From positions 481,120 to 545,119 of the forward strand of contig JBMOMJ010000055.1 of NCBI GenBank assembly GCA_049324695.1: 64,000 bases of DNA, written 5' to 3'. Both the position numbers and the translations under genes were made by a program. Position 1 is the first letter of the stretch, and every line of letters begins with the position of its first letter. The DNA comes from PMG-095 sp049324695. GTDB lineage: Bacteria > Myxococcota_A > Polyangia > Polyangiales > Polyangiaceae. The notes below the pieces were generated by a model. It was not told where the DNA came from, did no database searches, and worked only from the letters and a program-made list of their open reading frames with translations. Below, piece after piece: positions 8,275-17,575 of the stretch.

Positions 8275-9933
8275 CTAGCGCAGCGCGCGACGCAGCACTT
8301 TGCCCACGTTGGTCTTCGGCAGCTCGCTGCGGAACTCGACGTGCTTCGGCACTTTGTAGCCCGCCAGCTTTTCGCGACAGAACTCGATTAGCTCGTCACT
8401 GGTGAGGCTGTCGCGCTTTTTCACGACGACCACCTTCACGACTTCGCCCGACCTCTCATCGGGCACGCCTACGGCGCCGGCCTCTTGCACGTCGGGGTGC
8501 TGCAGCACGACTTCTTCGATTTCGTTCGGGTACACGTTGAAGCCGGACACCAAGATCATGTCCTTTTTGCGATCGACGATGCGGAAGAAGCCGTCGGCAT
8601 CCACGTCGGCTACGTCGCCGGTGTAGAGCCAACCATCGCGTAGAACCTGCGCCGTCTCCTCCGGGCGATTCCAATAGCCTTTCATGACCTGCGGCCCGCG
8701 CACGGCGAGCTCACCCGAACCCTTCTCCACTTCGTTGCCGTCGTCATCGACTAGCTTGATATCTGTGGAAGGGAAGGGGAGGCCAATGCAGCCGAGGCGA
8801 TCGCTGCCGTCGACGGGGTTCGCGCAAACGACCGGTGAAGCCTCAGTGAGCCCGTAACCTTCGATGAGGCGGCTCTTGGTCAGGTTGCGCCAGCGTTCTG
8901 CCACGCTGCGCGACAGCGCCATCGCGCCCGCGACCGTCAGCTTCACGCGCGAGAAATCGATGGCAGAGAAGCCCGGCTGGTTCATGAGTGCGTTCAACAA
9001 CGTGCTCACCGCCGTGAGCACCGTGAAGGGCTGTGTTTGCAGCAGCTTGATGAATGCAGGGAAATCGCGCGGGTTCGTGACGAGCACGTTGTGACCGCCC
9101 CATTTCAAGAACAAGAGGCAATTCACCGTCAACGAGAAGATGTGATAGAGCGGCAGCGGGCTCATCACGATCTCTTCGCCTTCAACGAAGCGCGGTCCCA
9201 TCCAGGCGGACGCTTGCTCCATGTTGGCGACGACGTTGCGATGCGTGAGCATGGCCGCTTTGGCGACGCCGGTAGTCCCGCCGGTGTATTGGAGGAAGGC
9301 GAGATCTTCCGCGTCGACCGTGATGTCCTGAAACTCGGCGTGACGGCTGCCCAGAGCTAGCGCGTCGCGAAGGCGCACCATGCCCGGGATGTCGTACGCG
9401 GGCACCAGCTTCTTCACGTAGCGAACGACGAAGTTTACGATTTGCCGCTTCGGGGTCGGAAACAGGTCCCCGAGCCCCGTTACGATCACCTTGGGGCGAT
9501 CGATGGCACTCCACACTTCTCCCAAGCCGGCCGCGAAGTTCTCGAGCACGACGATGGCTTTCACACCTGCGTCGCGATACTGATGCTCCATCTCGCGAGG
9601 GGTATAAAGCGGGTTGGTGTTCACCACCGTGAGACCAGCGCGCAGCGCTCCGAAGAGCGCGACCGGGTACTGCAGCACGTTGGGCATCTGCAGGCCGATG
9701 CGGTCGCCCTTGGCGAGCCCGAGGTCTTTATGCAGGTAGGCCGCGAATTGCTGGCTCAGGCGCTCGACATCGTTGAACGAGAGCGTAACTCCCATGTTCG
9801 TGAAGCACGGCTTGCTCCCGAACTTGCCGCAGGCGCGCCGAAAAACGTCGACTACCGAAGCGTAGCGGCCGGGATCGATTTCGGCCGGAACGTCCTTGGG
9901 ATAGCTCTTGAGCCAGACTGCCTTATCCATCAA
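8275..9933 (-). CDS. fadD: long-chain fatty acid-CoA ligase
   Basis: 552 residues, close to the usual FadD length of about 560. The AMP-binding loop YTGGTTGVAKAAMLTHRN, the GYGLTEASPVV motif, the WLYTGDVADVDADGFFRIVDR block and the C-terminal lysine region (LPKTNVGKVLRR) define an adenylate-forming acyl-CoA synthetase. The N-terminus MMDKAVWLKSYPKDVPAEI is the typical FadD start. It activates fatty acids to acyl-CoA at the inner membrane for beta-oxidation or lipid synthesis. The next gene upstream (lipoprotein, same strand) ends 13 bp before it, so the two may share a transcript. Confidence 0.95.
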   Translation of the reverse strand: MMDKAVWLKSYPKDVPAEIDPGRYASVVDVFRRACGKFGSKPCFTNMGVTLSFNDVERLSQQFAAYLHKDLGLAKGDRIGLQMPNVLQYPVALFGALRAGLTVVNTNPLYTPREMEHQYRDAGVKAIVVLENFAAGLGEVWSAIDRPKVIVTGLGDLFPTPKRQIVNFVVRYVKKLVPAYDIPGMVRLRDALALGSRHAEFQDITVDAEDLAFLQYTGGTTGVAKAAMLTHRNVVANMEQASAWMGPRFVEGEEIVMSPLPLYHIFSLTVNCLLFLKWGGHNVLVTNPRDFPAFIKLLQTQPFTVLTAVSTLLNALMNQPGFSAIDFSRVKLTVAGAMALSRSVAERWRNLTKSRLIEGYGLTEASPVVCANPVDGSDRLGCIGLPFPSTDIKLVDDDGNEVEKGSGELAVRGPQVMKGYWNRPEETAQVLRDGWLYTGDVADVDADGFFRIVDRKKDMILVSGFNVYPNEIEEVVLQHPDVQEAGAVGVPDERSGEVVKVVVVKKRDSLTSDELIEFCREKLAGYKVPKHVEFRSELPKTNVGKVLRRALR

Positions 9934-9946
9934 AAGGCATCATCCC

Positions 9947-11707
9947 TCACTTGCCGCGCGCATACCAGAGTCCAGCATTGTCGCCGTTCGGTACCAGGTA
10001 AATCAGGCCCATGTACGGCCAATCGGCACGTAGGAACTCCGCCACATTTTCGGCCACTAAACCGCGTGCATCCAGGCTCTGGTTCCAATATTCGAGTGCG
10101 CCCGTGCGGCGTTCTACGTCGAAGCGAGTGAGGTAGGCGACGCCTCGGTTCATGATGGGGTAAAGCCCCACGAAGCCGCCCGCCGGCACACCCCCTGCTA
10201 CCACCGGCCCATCTTGGATGGACAGCGTTCCGAGGCCGGCTTCGGCGTCGTGAAGCAGGGCAAAGTCTTCGGAACTCACCGCCGATGCAAAACCGAGCTC
10301 TGGCACTCGCTCGGCGATGGTTTCGGTCGGCAGCTCCGCGGCGGCAACGGCTGGGCTACAGCCGGCGAGCTTGCAGATGCGCACCAAATGCGCGTCGCGG
10401 CCAGGCGCGGCGTGAGCGAAGAACCAGTAGTCGCGCCGATAGTAAAAAAGGTTGCGCGCGGTGCGAGGCACTGCGTCGACGATAGTTTCGGCCTCGCCCG
10501 CTCGCGGTACGTACACGACGCGCCCAACGCCGGCTTCCACGTCCACGAGCGCGTAGGTGCCATCGCGGCGCGGAGTCGAGTGCAACCACGCCAGATCGGC
10601 GGCGTTCGCGATCTTGTGCGGAATAGCTTCAGCATCGCTGCCGGGTGCACCTGCGGCGCCGTCGTTCGACGAGGACGTCGCGTCGCGAGGCACGTCTAGC
10701 GCCCACAACTCACCTAGCCCAATGGTGGTGTCCACCTCGCGCAACATGAATAAGCGCAGAGTGCGATTTTGGGCGCTGGCACTACCGAGCGAGACGGGCA
10801 GCGTGTACTTGGGATCGACATCGAGGGGACCAAAATCGACGTCCCCGTTGCTAGCATCGAGCGAGTGCAACCGGCGCTCGGAGCAGGGAGAGAGATAGGT
10901 GAAGTGCTCGCGATCGGCGGCATACGGGCGGCAGCCGTCTTGCGTGAGGACTGTGTCGAGCAGGGAACTCTCCGCCGTGATGCGAAGCAAATGCAGAGCG
11001 TTGCCATCTTGCACTAGAGCCGCACCGGGCGAAGAGATGGTTGCGACCTCCCTGACGTCTTCGCCGAAGCGCGATAGCTCTCGCCAGCGCGCATCGAACA
11101 GGATGAGCTCGCCTTGACTCGCGACCAGCCAAACATACACCTGCTGACCCGGCAAAAAGAGGCGATCGGCGCCAGCGTAGGCGGAAGCGATCACCCGATC
11201 GGCGCCGGTGATCGGGTCGATGGCGCGGAGCTCGTCACCAACCAGCAGCACCGCCTCGTGGTCATGAGTCACATCGAAAGGCAGGCTCGCTCCAGCGACT
11301 ACGGAAGGCAACGGATCGCATTCGGGTGTGGCGAAGTGGATCTCCCCCTGACTGCTCGCATCCGTCGCGCTGGTATGGGCAATCCAGCCAATGCTGGGGT
11401 AAACGAAGCGGGCGGCTCCTTCGAGCTCGCACGAGCGCTCGCGCTGCGGATCAATCAAAGTGAGGCTGCCTTCCGGCGCGCCGGTCCTGCGCGCGAGCAG
11501 CAGGTCACCCCGACTCGTCAATGCGTGATAGCTTCCCGCAAGGATGCGCGTGCCGGGGCCCTCGATCATTGCCACCTCGTTGGGTGACAGCACTGCCGGC
11601 GTCTTTCTTAGGCCCTCTTCGAGGTTGCACGCTACGAGGAAGCTGAGCGCGATCCAAAGGGCCGTCCGCGTTCTGGTGGTCGGCCTGGCGCTGTTGAGCC
11701 CGCGCAC
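9947..11707 (-). CDS. large lipoprotein, probable beta-propeller-like
   Basis: About 586 residues if started at GTG 11705-11707; the frame stays open to 11926. The signal TALWIALSFLVAC is a lipobox with Cys followed by N, so the mature protein is membrane anchored. The body has repeated short beta segments with patterns such as GSYHALTSRGDLLLARR, GDELRAIDPITGADRV and DGTYALVDVEAGVGRVVYV, suggestive of a WD/PQQ-like propeller, but no family was recognised. The signal-peptide region is antisense to the signal peptide of the TonB-type receptor gene. The start codon is uncertain. Confidence 0.7.
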   Translation of the reverse strand: MRGLNSARPTTRTRTALWIALSFLVACNLEEGLRKTPAVLSPNEVAMIEGPGTRILAGSYHALTSRGDLLLARRTGAPEGSLTLIDPQRERSCELEGAARFVYPSIGWIAHTSATDASSQGEIHFATPECDPLPSVVAGASLPFDVTHDHEAVLLVGDELRAIDPITGADRVIASAYAGADRLFLPGQQVYVWLVASQGELILFDARWRELSRFGEDVREVATISSPGAALVQDGNALHLLRITAESSLLDTVLTQDGCRPYAADREHFTYLSPCSERRLHSLDASNGDVDFGPLDVDPKYTLPVSLGSASAQNRTLRLFMLREVDTTIGLGELWALDVPRDATSSSNDGAAGAPGSDAEAIPHKIANAADLAWLHSTPRRDGTYALVDVEAGVGRVVYVPRAGEAETIVDAVPRTARNLFYYRRDYWFFAHAAPGRDAHLVRICKLAGCSPAVAAAELPTETIAERVPELGFASAVSSEDFALLHDAEAGLGTLSIQDGPVVAGGVPAGGFVGLYPIMNRGVAYLTRFDVERRTGALEYWNQSLDARGLVAENVAEFLRADWPYMGLIYLVPNGDNAGLWYARGK

Positions 11708-13550
11708 GTTGCGCGCTGAATCGGCACCCATCGAAGTCATCGTAGAAGGCGAGCGCACGCCGGCGGGCACTGCACGCGTCACGCGTGAGCAGGCGCGTGC
11801 GTTGCCGGGCAGCTTCGGCGACCCGCTGCGCGCAATCGAGGCCGAACCCGGGGTGACCCCCATCGTCTCTGGGTTGCCGTACTTCTTCGTGCGCGGGGCA
11901 CCTCCGGCAAACGTAGGCTTCTTCATCGACGGCGTGGACGTGCCGCTACTTTACCACGCCTTCTTTGGCCCATCGGTGATTCACCCCGGTTTGATCGACA
12001 GCGTGCGGTTATACCCGAGCGTTGCGCCCGTAGAATTCGGGCGTTTTGCTGGGCCGGTCGTAGCGGCGTCGACCACACCGCTGTCTTACGAGCTCGGTGG
12101 TGAGGCCAACCTGCGTGCGATTGACGCGGGCGTCTTGCTGCAAGCGCCATTCGGCGGCTGCCCTGGTGAGGAGCGGCCGGGTTGTGCGCGCGGTAGCGCG
12201 TTGGTTGGCGGTCGCTATTCGTACACTGGTTTGGTGTTGTCGTTGCTCAGCGACACCAAGCTCGCGTACTGGGATTACCAAGCGCGCGTGAGCTATCGCC
12301 TGAGCCAGCGCGACGAGTTGCGCCTATTTGCTTTCGGGGCATACGACTTTTTCGACGCAGGCGACAGCGGCATCGAAAAGGTTGGTGGTTCGACACAATT
12401 CCACCGCTTCGACCTGCGTTACGAACACGCCTTCTCGAGCGCCACGCGCCTCGCGCTGGGAGCTACCGTGGGCTTCGATCGCACCGGCGACGAAAACAGC
12501 TTGGTTCGCGACCGCTCCATGCGGGGCCGCCTGGAGCTGGTTCATGCGCTCGGGAAGGGCAGTACGCTCAAAACCGGCGCAGATCTGCGCGTCGACGCCT
12601 TCGCGCTGGAGACGAACGAATTCGACAGGGGTTCGTACGATTTCAACCGCTTGTTCCCGGCGCGCAACGAGCTCGCTTCCGGTGCTTACATCGCGCTCGA
12701 TTGGCGCGTCGCGCCGCGCATTCGTGTGGTCCCCGGCGTACGCGCCGATTTCTACCGCTCACTCGACCAGAGCGCGTTCGGCATCGATCCGCGAATTAGC
12801 GCAGAGTTCCAGCTCGCTCCGCGCTTGCAAGTCGAGCACGCCGTCGGCTTGTCGCACCAGCCACCCAACTTCATTCCGGCCATCCCAGGCGCGCAGGTTG
12901 CCGATTTGAAAGGCGGATTGCAGCGGGCTTTGGTGGCGAGCTCGAGCCTACGTTACGGCTTCCCGGCTGACATAACGGCCGAGGCCAGCGTGTTCCGTTC
13001 GGCGTTCTTCAACGCGCTCGATCCCATCGGCGGCGGTCGCGAGTTTCGCATCGACGCCGACGTGCTGCGGCAGCGCGCCACCATTGCCGCCGTCGGTTTC
13101 GAATTGAAGCTTTCCCGTTCGCTCACCCGTCGCCTAGGTGGCTTCCTCGCCTACACATTCTCGCACACCCGCGAATCGAGCCACGATTGGTCGTCCGTCG
13201 CAGGCTTCGATCGGCCACACGTGCTGCAAGCGGCGCTCGCCTACGATTGGGGCGCCGGTATTCGCACCGCCGTGCGCGGCGTCCACTACACAGGCATCCC
13301 TGCGCGCCTAATCGGCAGCGGCCGAGCCCGCTTCGATGCATCACGCCGTGGCGATCCCTACTTTCGTTTAGATGCGCGCATCGAAAAACGCTTCCGCTTC
13401 GGCGAGCGCGGCTCGCTCTCATTGGTCGCCGAAATCCTCAACGCCACATCCAGCACCGAAGTCCTGCGCCTCGATTGTGGCAATGTGTGCAGCGTCGGGC
13501 GTGCCGGTCCCGTAATTTTGCCCAGCGTTGGTGTTGAAGGGAGATTCTAG
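11625..13550 (+). CDS. TonB-dependent outer-membrane receptor
   Basis: About 641 residues from TTG 11625; ATG 11544 is an alternative. A signal peptide (AIQRAVRVLVVGLALLSP, cut near LRA/ES) precedes a plug domain: GDPLRAIEAEPGVTPIVSG, FFVRGAPPANVGFFIDGVDV, and VAPVEFGRFAGPVVAAST. A long barrel region with alternating aromatic strands ends in EGRF; a C-terminal Phe is standard for Bam substrates. It probably imports a chelate or oligosaccharide with TonB energy, but the substrate is unknown and no TonB/ExbBD genes are nearby. Its 5' end overlaps the divergent lipoprotein gene. Confidence 0.85.
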   Translation: MHATRKLSAIQRAVRVLVVGLALLSPRTLRAESAPIEVIVEGERTPAGTARVTREQARALPGSFGDPLRAIEAEPGVTPIVSGLPYFFVRGAPPANVGFFIDGVDVPLLYHAFFGPSVIHPGLIDSVRLYPSVAPVEFGRFAGPVVAASTTPLSYELGGEANLRAIDAGVLLQAPFGGCPGEERPGCARGSALVGGRYSYTGLVLSLLSDTKLAYWDYQARVSYRLSQRDELRLFAFGAYDFFDAGDSGIEKVGGSTQFHRFDLRYEHAFSSATRLALGATVGFDRTGDENSLVRDRSMRGRLELVHALGKGSTLKTGADLRVDAFALETNEFDRGSYDFNRLFPARNELASGAYIALDWRVAPRIRVVPGVRADFYRSLDQSAFGIDPRISAEFQLAPRLQVEHAVGLSHQPPNFIPAIPGAQVADLKGGLQRALVASSSLRYGFPADITAEASVFRSAFFNALDPIGGGREFRIDADVLRQRATIAAVGFELKLSRSLTRRLGGFLAYTFSHTRESSHDWSSVAGFDRPHVLQAALAYDWGAGIRTAVRGVHYTGIPARLIGSGRARFDASRRGDPYFRLDARIEKRFRFGERGSLSLVAEILNATSSTEVLRLDCGNVCSVGRAGPVILPSVGVEGRF

Positions 13551-13577
13551 CCTAGTGTGATGAATCCGTGACGTGCA

Positions 13578-14549
13578 CTAGTTGAACGTGAAGGTTACCG
13601 CGAGTGAGAGGGGCATGACGTAGCGGTTGGATACGGAGAAGAGGGGGGCGTCGGCGCGCAGAGCGGCTCCGAGGCGGTTTCGGTGCAAGCGCAGCATTTC
13701 GACACCAACTTCGCCGAATGCGCCGAGTCCGTTTTGGGAGTGCGTGTCGCGCTGGACTGCCATGTAGGCGAGGCCACCGCCGATGAAGGGGGAAAAGTCT
13801 TCCGTGCTGAGCATGTAGCGGGCGCCAACACCCCAGTCGAAGACGCGGAGGCCTTCATCGTTGCCTTCGTCGTCGTTTTCGATATGTGCGGCGTAGCGCA
13901 GGGTAGAGTGGGCGACCCAGCGTGGCGTGTCGTAGCGAAGGCTGAGTTCGAAGCCAGGCGCGAGTGTTGGAACGCTGGGCGCGTATACTCCCATGACGCC
14001 GACGCCGATTTGAAGGGAGCCTGATTTGCGCAGCGGTGCGCGTGCTTCGGTTTCGGTGAGGTTGTCTGTGCGCTGGGTTTGAGCGACGCTGGTTCCGTTC
14101 AAGAGCGCGTCAGCCAGGCGGGGCGCTGCGTCTCCGGTTTCTTCGATGGCAGCGAGTTGCATGCGGCGGGAAGCAGCGTTGCCAGTTGCGTCTTCATCGG
14201 TGAGCGTGAGGTAGACGACGGTACCGAGGCGATCCAAGTCGACGCGATAGTGGTGGCCAGCGGCGGGCTTTTTCTCGACCTCGCGGCAAACGAGCGAGGC
14301 CGCCGTGCTGGCGTCTTCCTCGGGAATACCGCTGTGGACGCCGAGCCTGCAGGTTGGTTTGGGAGCCGCTTCAGTGACCGGCGGTGGAACGCTGGGTGCG
14401 CTTTCGCTTGCGCTCGCAGGCGTGGGCGCACTCGCTGCGGCAGCTGTCCCATTGGCTTTCCCGGGCGCGGTTTGCGCAGTGGCCGGCGCTGCCAGGCCGA
14501 GCAACACCGTGAACGCCGAGAAGCACGGAAGGCTTTTCGAGAACTTCAT
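13578..14549 (-). CDS. secreted two-part beta-barrel envelope protein, family member 3
   Basis: 323 residues from ATG 14547-14549, where a signal peptide begins (MKFSKSLPCFSAFTVLLGL, cut after ATA). An Ala/Pro linker precedes a module (CRLGVHSG, YRVDLDRLGTVVYLTL, LADALLNGTSVAQT, RTDNL) that aligns with the modules at 1353 and 2693. The C-terminal half is barrel-like (SLQIGVGVMGVYAPS, FELSLRYDTPRW, VTFTFN) and ends in aromatic-containing strands. A perfect sigma-54 promoter sits immediately upstream. Function unknown; an outer-membrane protein is inferred. Confidence 0.75.
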   Translation of the reverse strand: MKFSKSLPCFSAFTVLLGLAAPATAQTAPGKANGTAAAASAPTPASASESAPSVPPPVTEAAPKPTCRLGVHSGIPEEDASTAASLVCREVEKKPAAGHHYRVDLDRLGTVVYLTLTDEDATGNAASRRMQLAAIEETGDAAPRLADALLNGTSVAQTQRTDNLTETEARAPLRKSGSLQIGVGVMGVYAPSVPTLAPGFELSLRYDTPRWVAHSTLRYAAHIENDDEGNDEGLRVFDWGVGARYMLSTEDFSPFIGGGLAYMAVQRDTHSQNGLGAFGEVGVEMLRLHRNRLGAALRADAPLFSVSNRYVMPLSLAVTFTFN

Positions 14550-14561
14550 GTGAGGCCGTTC

Positions 14562-14577
14562 AGCAACCGTCGTGCCA
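14562..14577 (-). promoter_or_regulatory. sigma-54 promoter with almost no leader
   Basis: On the minus strand this reads TGGCACGACGGTTGCT, a perfect -24/-12 element. The predicted start of transcription is near 14551, only about 2 nt before ATG 14549. The mRNA would therefore be nearly leaderless. Confidence 0.7.
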
Positions 14578-14754
14578 CGGTGTCCGACTTGGCCATCCAC
14601 TGGGACCCTCGGCGAATGCCAGCCAATTTTGCGGCGAAACCTCGCGCCGATAGCTCGACGCGTGACCTAGCGATCACACCCCGGGGATATGGGTGTCGTG
14701 GGCCCGCGTCAGTGTGGCTGCGTCAGCGGGTTCGCGTCGGTCGTTGGCGTCGGC

Positions 14755-17082
14755 TCAGTGGGCCGGCGCTCGGTCGGTCGACGCGTCGAGGACTCGCGCC
14801 AAGGTTTGCGCCAATGCCGCGGCGGAGACAGGTTTTTCGATCACCTCGCGGATGCCCACGGCGGTGACGCGTTCTGGTGTCCACTTGTCGCTGAAGCCGC
14901 TGAGTAAGATAATTGGTAGTTCAGGGCGCAGCGCGAGCACCTTTCGCGCGAGTTCGATGCCGTTCATGCGCGGCATGGTCAGGTCAGTCAACACTGCCGC
15001 GAACTCCTGCGGCGTGTCGCGAAATCTCGCCAGAGCTTCATCCGAATTGTTGAACGCTGCGACTTGATAACCGAGCCGCTCGAGAATCAGCGCAACGCTC
15101 TTGCTGAGTTGAGTTTCGTCGTCCACGAACAAGAGCCGCTGGCCGTGGCCGCGAGGCAAGCCGTGCGCGCCCTGCTTGTCGGCTTGCACGGGCGCGAGGT
15201 GCTCGGGAAAGTAGAGGGTGATCTGCGTTCCGACGCCGACCTGAGTGTCCACCACGATCGCTCCCTCGTGATCGCGAACGATGCCGTGGACCACAGCCAG
15301 GCCGAGCCCGGTGCCTTCGCCTGGTGCCTTGGTCGTGAAGAATGGCTCGAAAATGCGCTCGAGTACACTCGCGCTCATGCCGTGTCCGCTGTCATTGACG
15401 GTGAGACGCGCGTAGCGGCCCGGGCGCAAGCCGCCAATCTTTCGTGCTGCAGAGTCGTCGAGCTCGATCGGACAGAGCTCGATGACGATCCGGCCCTGCG
15501 CTTCGCCAATCGCGTGCGCCGCGTTGGTGCACAGATTCATCATGACTTGGTGAATCTGGCTGGGATCGGCCAGAACCAAAAGTGAGTCTGCATCGAGCGC
15601 AGAGTGGATTTCGATGCTCGACGGCAACGTGGACCGCAGCAGGCGCAACGCCTCTTTGATGACGTGAACCAAGATGGTGGGTTCACGCGCGAGCTTGCGC
15701 TGGCGACTGAACGAGAGGATTTGCTTCACGAGCTCGATCGCGCGCCGCTGTGCGCTGCCCAGCTCTCGCGCGTGGTCGCGCACCATGGCGGGATCCTCTG
15801 CGTCGGCCTGAATCATCTCGGTATAGGCAACGATCGCCGCGAGGATGTTGTTGAAGTCGTGTGCGATGCCACCGGCTAGCGTGCCGAGCGCGTCCAGACG
15901 TTGAGCTTTACGCAGACGCTCTTCGAGCTCAGTCTGCATTTTCTGCGCGGCGATGCGCTCCGACACGTCGCGCGAAATGATGACGCTGCGTTCGGTGTTG
16001 TCGCTCAGCCGAAAGGCGCGAGCGGATGCCTCCAACCAGTGGTACGCGCCGTCTTTGAAGCGGAAGCGAAACTGGCCAAAGCCGCGATCTTCCGCGAACT
16101 TTTGCGTGAACTCGGGGGCATCTTCCGGGTGCACGAAATCGAACACGCTTTTTCCGGCAAGGTCGGCGGCATCGAACCCAGTAATGGTGGCGTGATTGGG
16201 GCTCACGTACAGGATGCTGCCGTCGCGCGTGAGCTCGGCGATCAAGTCGTTGGAATTTTCGACCAACAGGCGGAAGCGTTCCTCGCTTTCGCGCAAGGTC
16301 TCCTCCGCGCGCTTGCGAGCGCTGATGTCCTGCAGCGTGACCACTAGCCGGGTGGCCCCGTCGAGCTCGATGGCGCTGAACGACGCGAGCACCGTCAAGT
16401 CTTCACCACGTGACGTGTGCACTTGGCGCTCCACTCCGCGTGGATGATGACTCGCGTTCTCGCCCATCAGCGTGGCGCGCTCCTCTGCGCCGGGCCAAGC
16501 CGCAAAGCGATCGGCTGGCAAACCCACCATGCTCTCGCGCGTGCAGCCGAACAGCTCGAGCGCCGCCGGGTTCGCGTCGTAGACCAAACCATCACTCAGG
16601 CTGGTGACCACGATCGCCACCGGGCTATTGCTGAAAATCGAGGTGAAGCGCCGCTCGCTGCTGACCAACCGCTCCAGATCGGCTTTGCGCGTTCGGCGTA
16701 GCTCCGCCTCGCGTAGCTCACGTGCGACCGCCGGCCCGAGCCGCGCCAAACTGTCTTTCAGGAGGTAGTCGTGCGCGCCCGAGCGCATGGCTTGCACAGC
16801 GCGCTCTTCGCCGACGGTGCCGGACACCAAGAAGAAAGGCATGTCGAGCCCGCTCTCGTTGTAAATCGTGAGCGCTTCCAAGCCGCTGAATGCGGGCAGG
16901 TTGTAGTCGGCAATCAAGACATCCCACGGCTCTGCATCCAGCGCCGACCGGAACGAGCTCTCACTTTCGACTCGCGTCACCTGCGGCGAGAAGCCTGCTC
17001 GAAGCAGCTCGAGTTGCAGTAAATCGGCGTCACTCTCCGAGTCTTCCAACAGCAAAACACGCAGTTTGCGAGATGTGGTCAT
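14755..17082 (-). CDS. hybrid sensor histidine kinase (REC-PAS-PAS-HisKA-HATPase-REC)
   Basis: 775 residues, cytoplasmic. The N-terminal receiver begins RKLRVLLLEDSESDADLLQ with phospho-Asp near 59. Two PAS domains follow. The dimerisation helix has the phospho-His in LAGGIAHDFNNILAA (His408), then an ATPase domain with GHGMSASVLERIFEPF and GTGLGLAVVHGI. A second receiver (RLLFVDDETQLSKSV, VLTDLTMPRMNG) ends the protein. With receivers at both ends it can take phosphate from a partner and relay it onward. It lies 22 bp downstream of the single-domain receiver gene and is likely in the same operon as the PAS kinase at 17572. No DNA-binding output is present locally. Confidence 0.93.
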   Translation of the reverse strand: MTTSRKLRVLLLEDSESDADLLQLELLRAGFSPQVTRVESESSFRSALDAEPWDVLIADYNLPAFSGLEALTIYNESGLDMPFFLVSGTVGEERAVQAMRSGAHDYLLKDSLARLGPAVARELREAELRRTRKADLERLVSSERRFTSIFSNSPVAIVVTSLSDGLVYDANPAALELFGCTRESMVGLPADRFAAWPGAEERATLMGENASHHPRGVERQVHTSRGEDLTVLASFSAIELDGATRLVVTLQDISARKRAEETLRESEERFRLLVENSNDLIAELTRDGSILYVSPNHATITGFDAADLAGKSVFDFVHPEDAPEFTQKFAEDRGFGQFRFRFKDGAYHWLEASARAFRLSDNTERSVIISRDVSERIAAQKMQTELEERLRKAQRLDALGTLAGGIAHDFNNILAAIVAYTEMIQADAEDPAMVRDHARELGSAQRRAIELVKQILSFSRQRKLAREPTILVHVIKEALRLLRSTLPSSIEIHSALDADSLLVLADPSQIHQVMMNLCTNAAHAIGEAQGRIVIELCPIELDDSAARKIGGLRPGRYARLTVNDSGHGMSASVLERIFEPFFTTKAPGEGTGLGLAVVHGIVRDHEGAIVVDTQVGVGTQITLYFPEHLAPVQADKQGAHGLPRGHGQRLLFVDDETQLSKSVALILERLGYQVAAFNNSDEALARFRDTPQEFAAVLTDLTMPRMNGIELARKVLALRPELPIILLSGFSDKWTPERVTAVGIREVIEKPVSAAALAQTLARVLDASTDRAPAH

Positions 17083-17104
17083 GGCGAATCGAGCCTGCGC
17101 GCGC

Positions 17105-17575
17105 TCACGAACTCGGCGTTGGAGGCGGTTCGTTCATGAGCAACCAGTACAGCCCAATTTGCCCGACGACGCGGATGAACTCGTCGAAATCGACTGGCTT
17201 ACGAATGTAACTGTTGGCGCCCAAACTGTAGCTCTCGATCACGTCCTGCTCTTCGCGCGATGTGGTGAGCATCACGACGCGCAGCAAGCGGGTTTGCGCA
17301 TTGGCGCGAATTGCGCGCAAGACTTCGTGCCCGTCGATGCGCGGCAACTTCACGTCCAAGAGCACGATGGAGGGTTGATCGGCTGGATCCCGCTCGCTGT
17401 AGGCGCCGCGACAAAACAGCCAATCGAGCGCTTGCTCACCGTCGTTTGCGACCACCACGGGATTCGATATCGCGTTCTTCTTCAGCGCACGCAAGGTGAG
17501 GGTTACGTCGTCCGGATTGTCCTCCACCAACAAGATCTTGGAGAACGCGCTGGACTTGTTGGGAATCGGACTCAT
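17105..17575 (-). CDS. single-domain response regulator (Rcp1 type)
   Basis: 156 residues consisting of one receiver domain. Acidic pocket residues are in ILLVEDNPDD, the phospho-acceptor Asp74 in IVLLDVKLPRIDG, the switch Thr in VVMLTTSREEQD, and the Lys in YIRKPVDF. The length and the N-terminal VEDNPDDVTLTLRALKK pattern match Rcp1-like regulators that pair with phytochrome-type kinases. Its ATG overlaps the stop of the upstream kinase gene (4 bp), so translation is coupled. It likely carries phosphate from the 836-residue kinase to a downstream relay, perhaps the hybrid kinase at 14755. Confidence 0.92.
   Translation of the reverse strand: MSPIPNKSSAFSKILLVEDNPDDVTLTLRALKKNAISNPVVVANDGEQALDWLFCRGAYSERDPADQPSIVLLDVKLPRIDGHEVLRAIRANAQTRLLRVVMLTTSREEQDVIESYSLGANSYIRKPVDFDEFIRVVGQIGLYWLLMNEPPPTPSS

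Noticed and set aside
13552..13581. CTAGTG/CACTAG inverted repeat as terminator
   Set aside because: Only six pairs with an 18-nt loop and overlapping the stop of the convergent gene; too weak.
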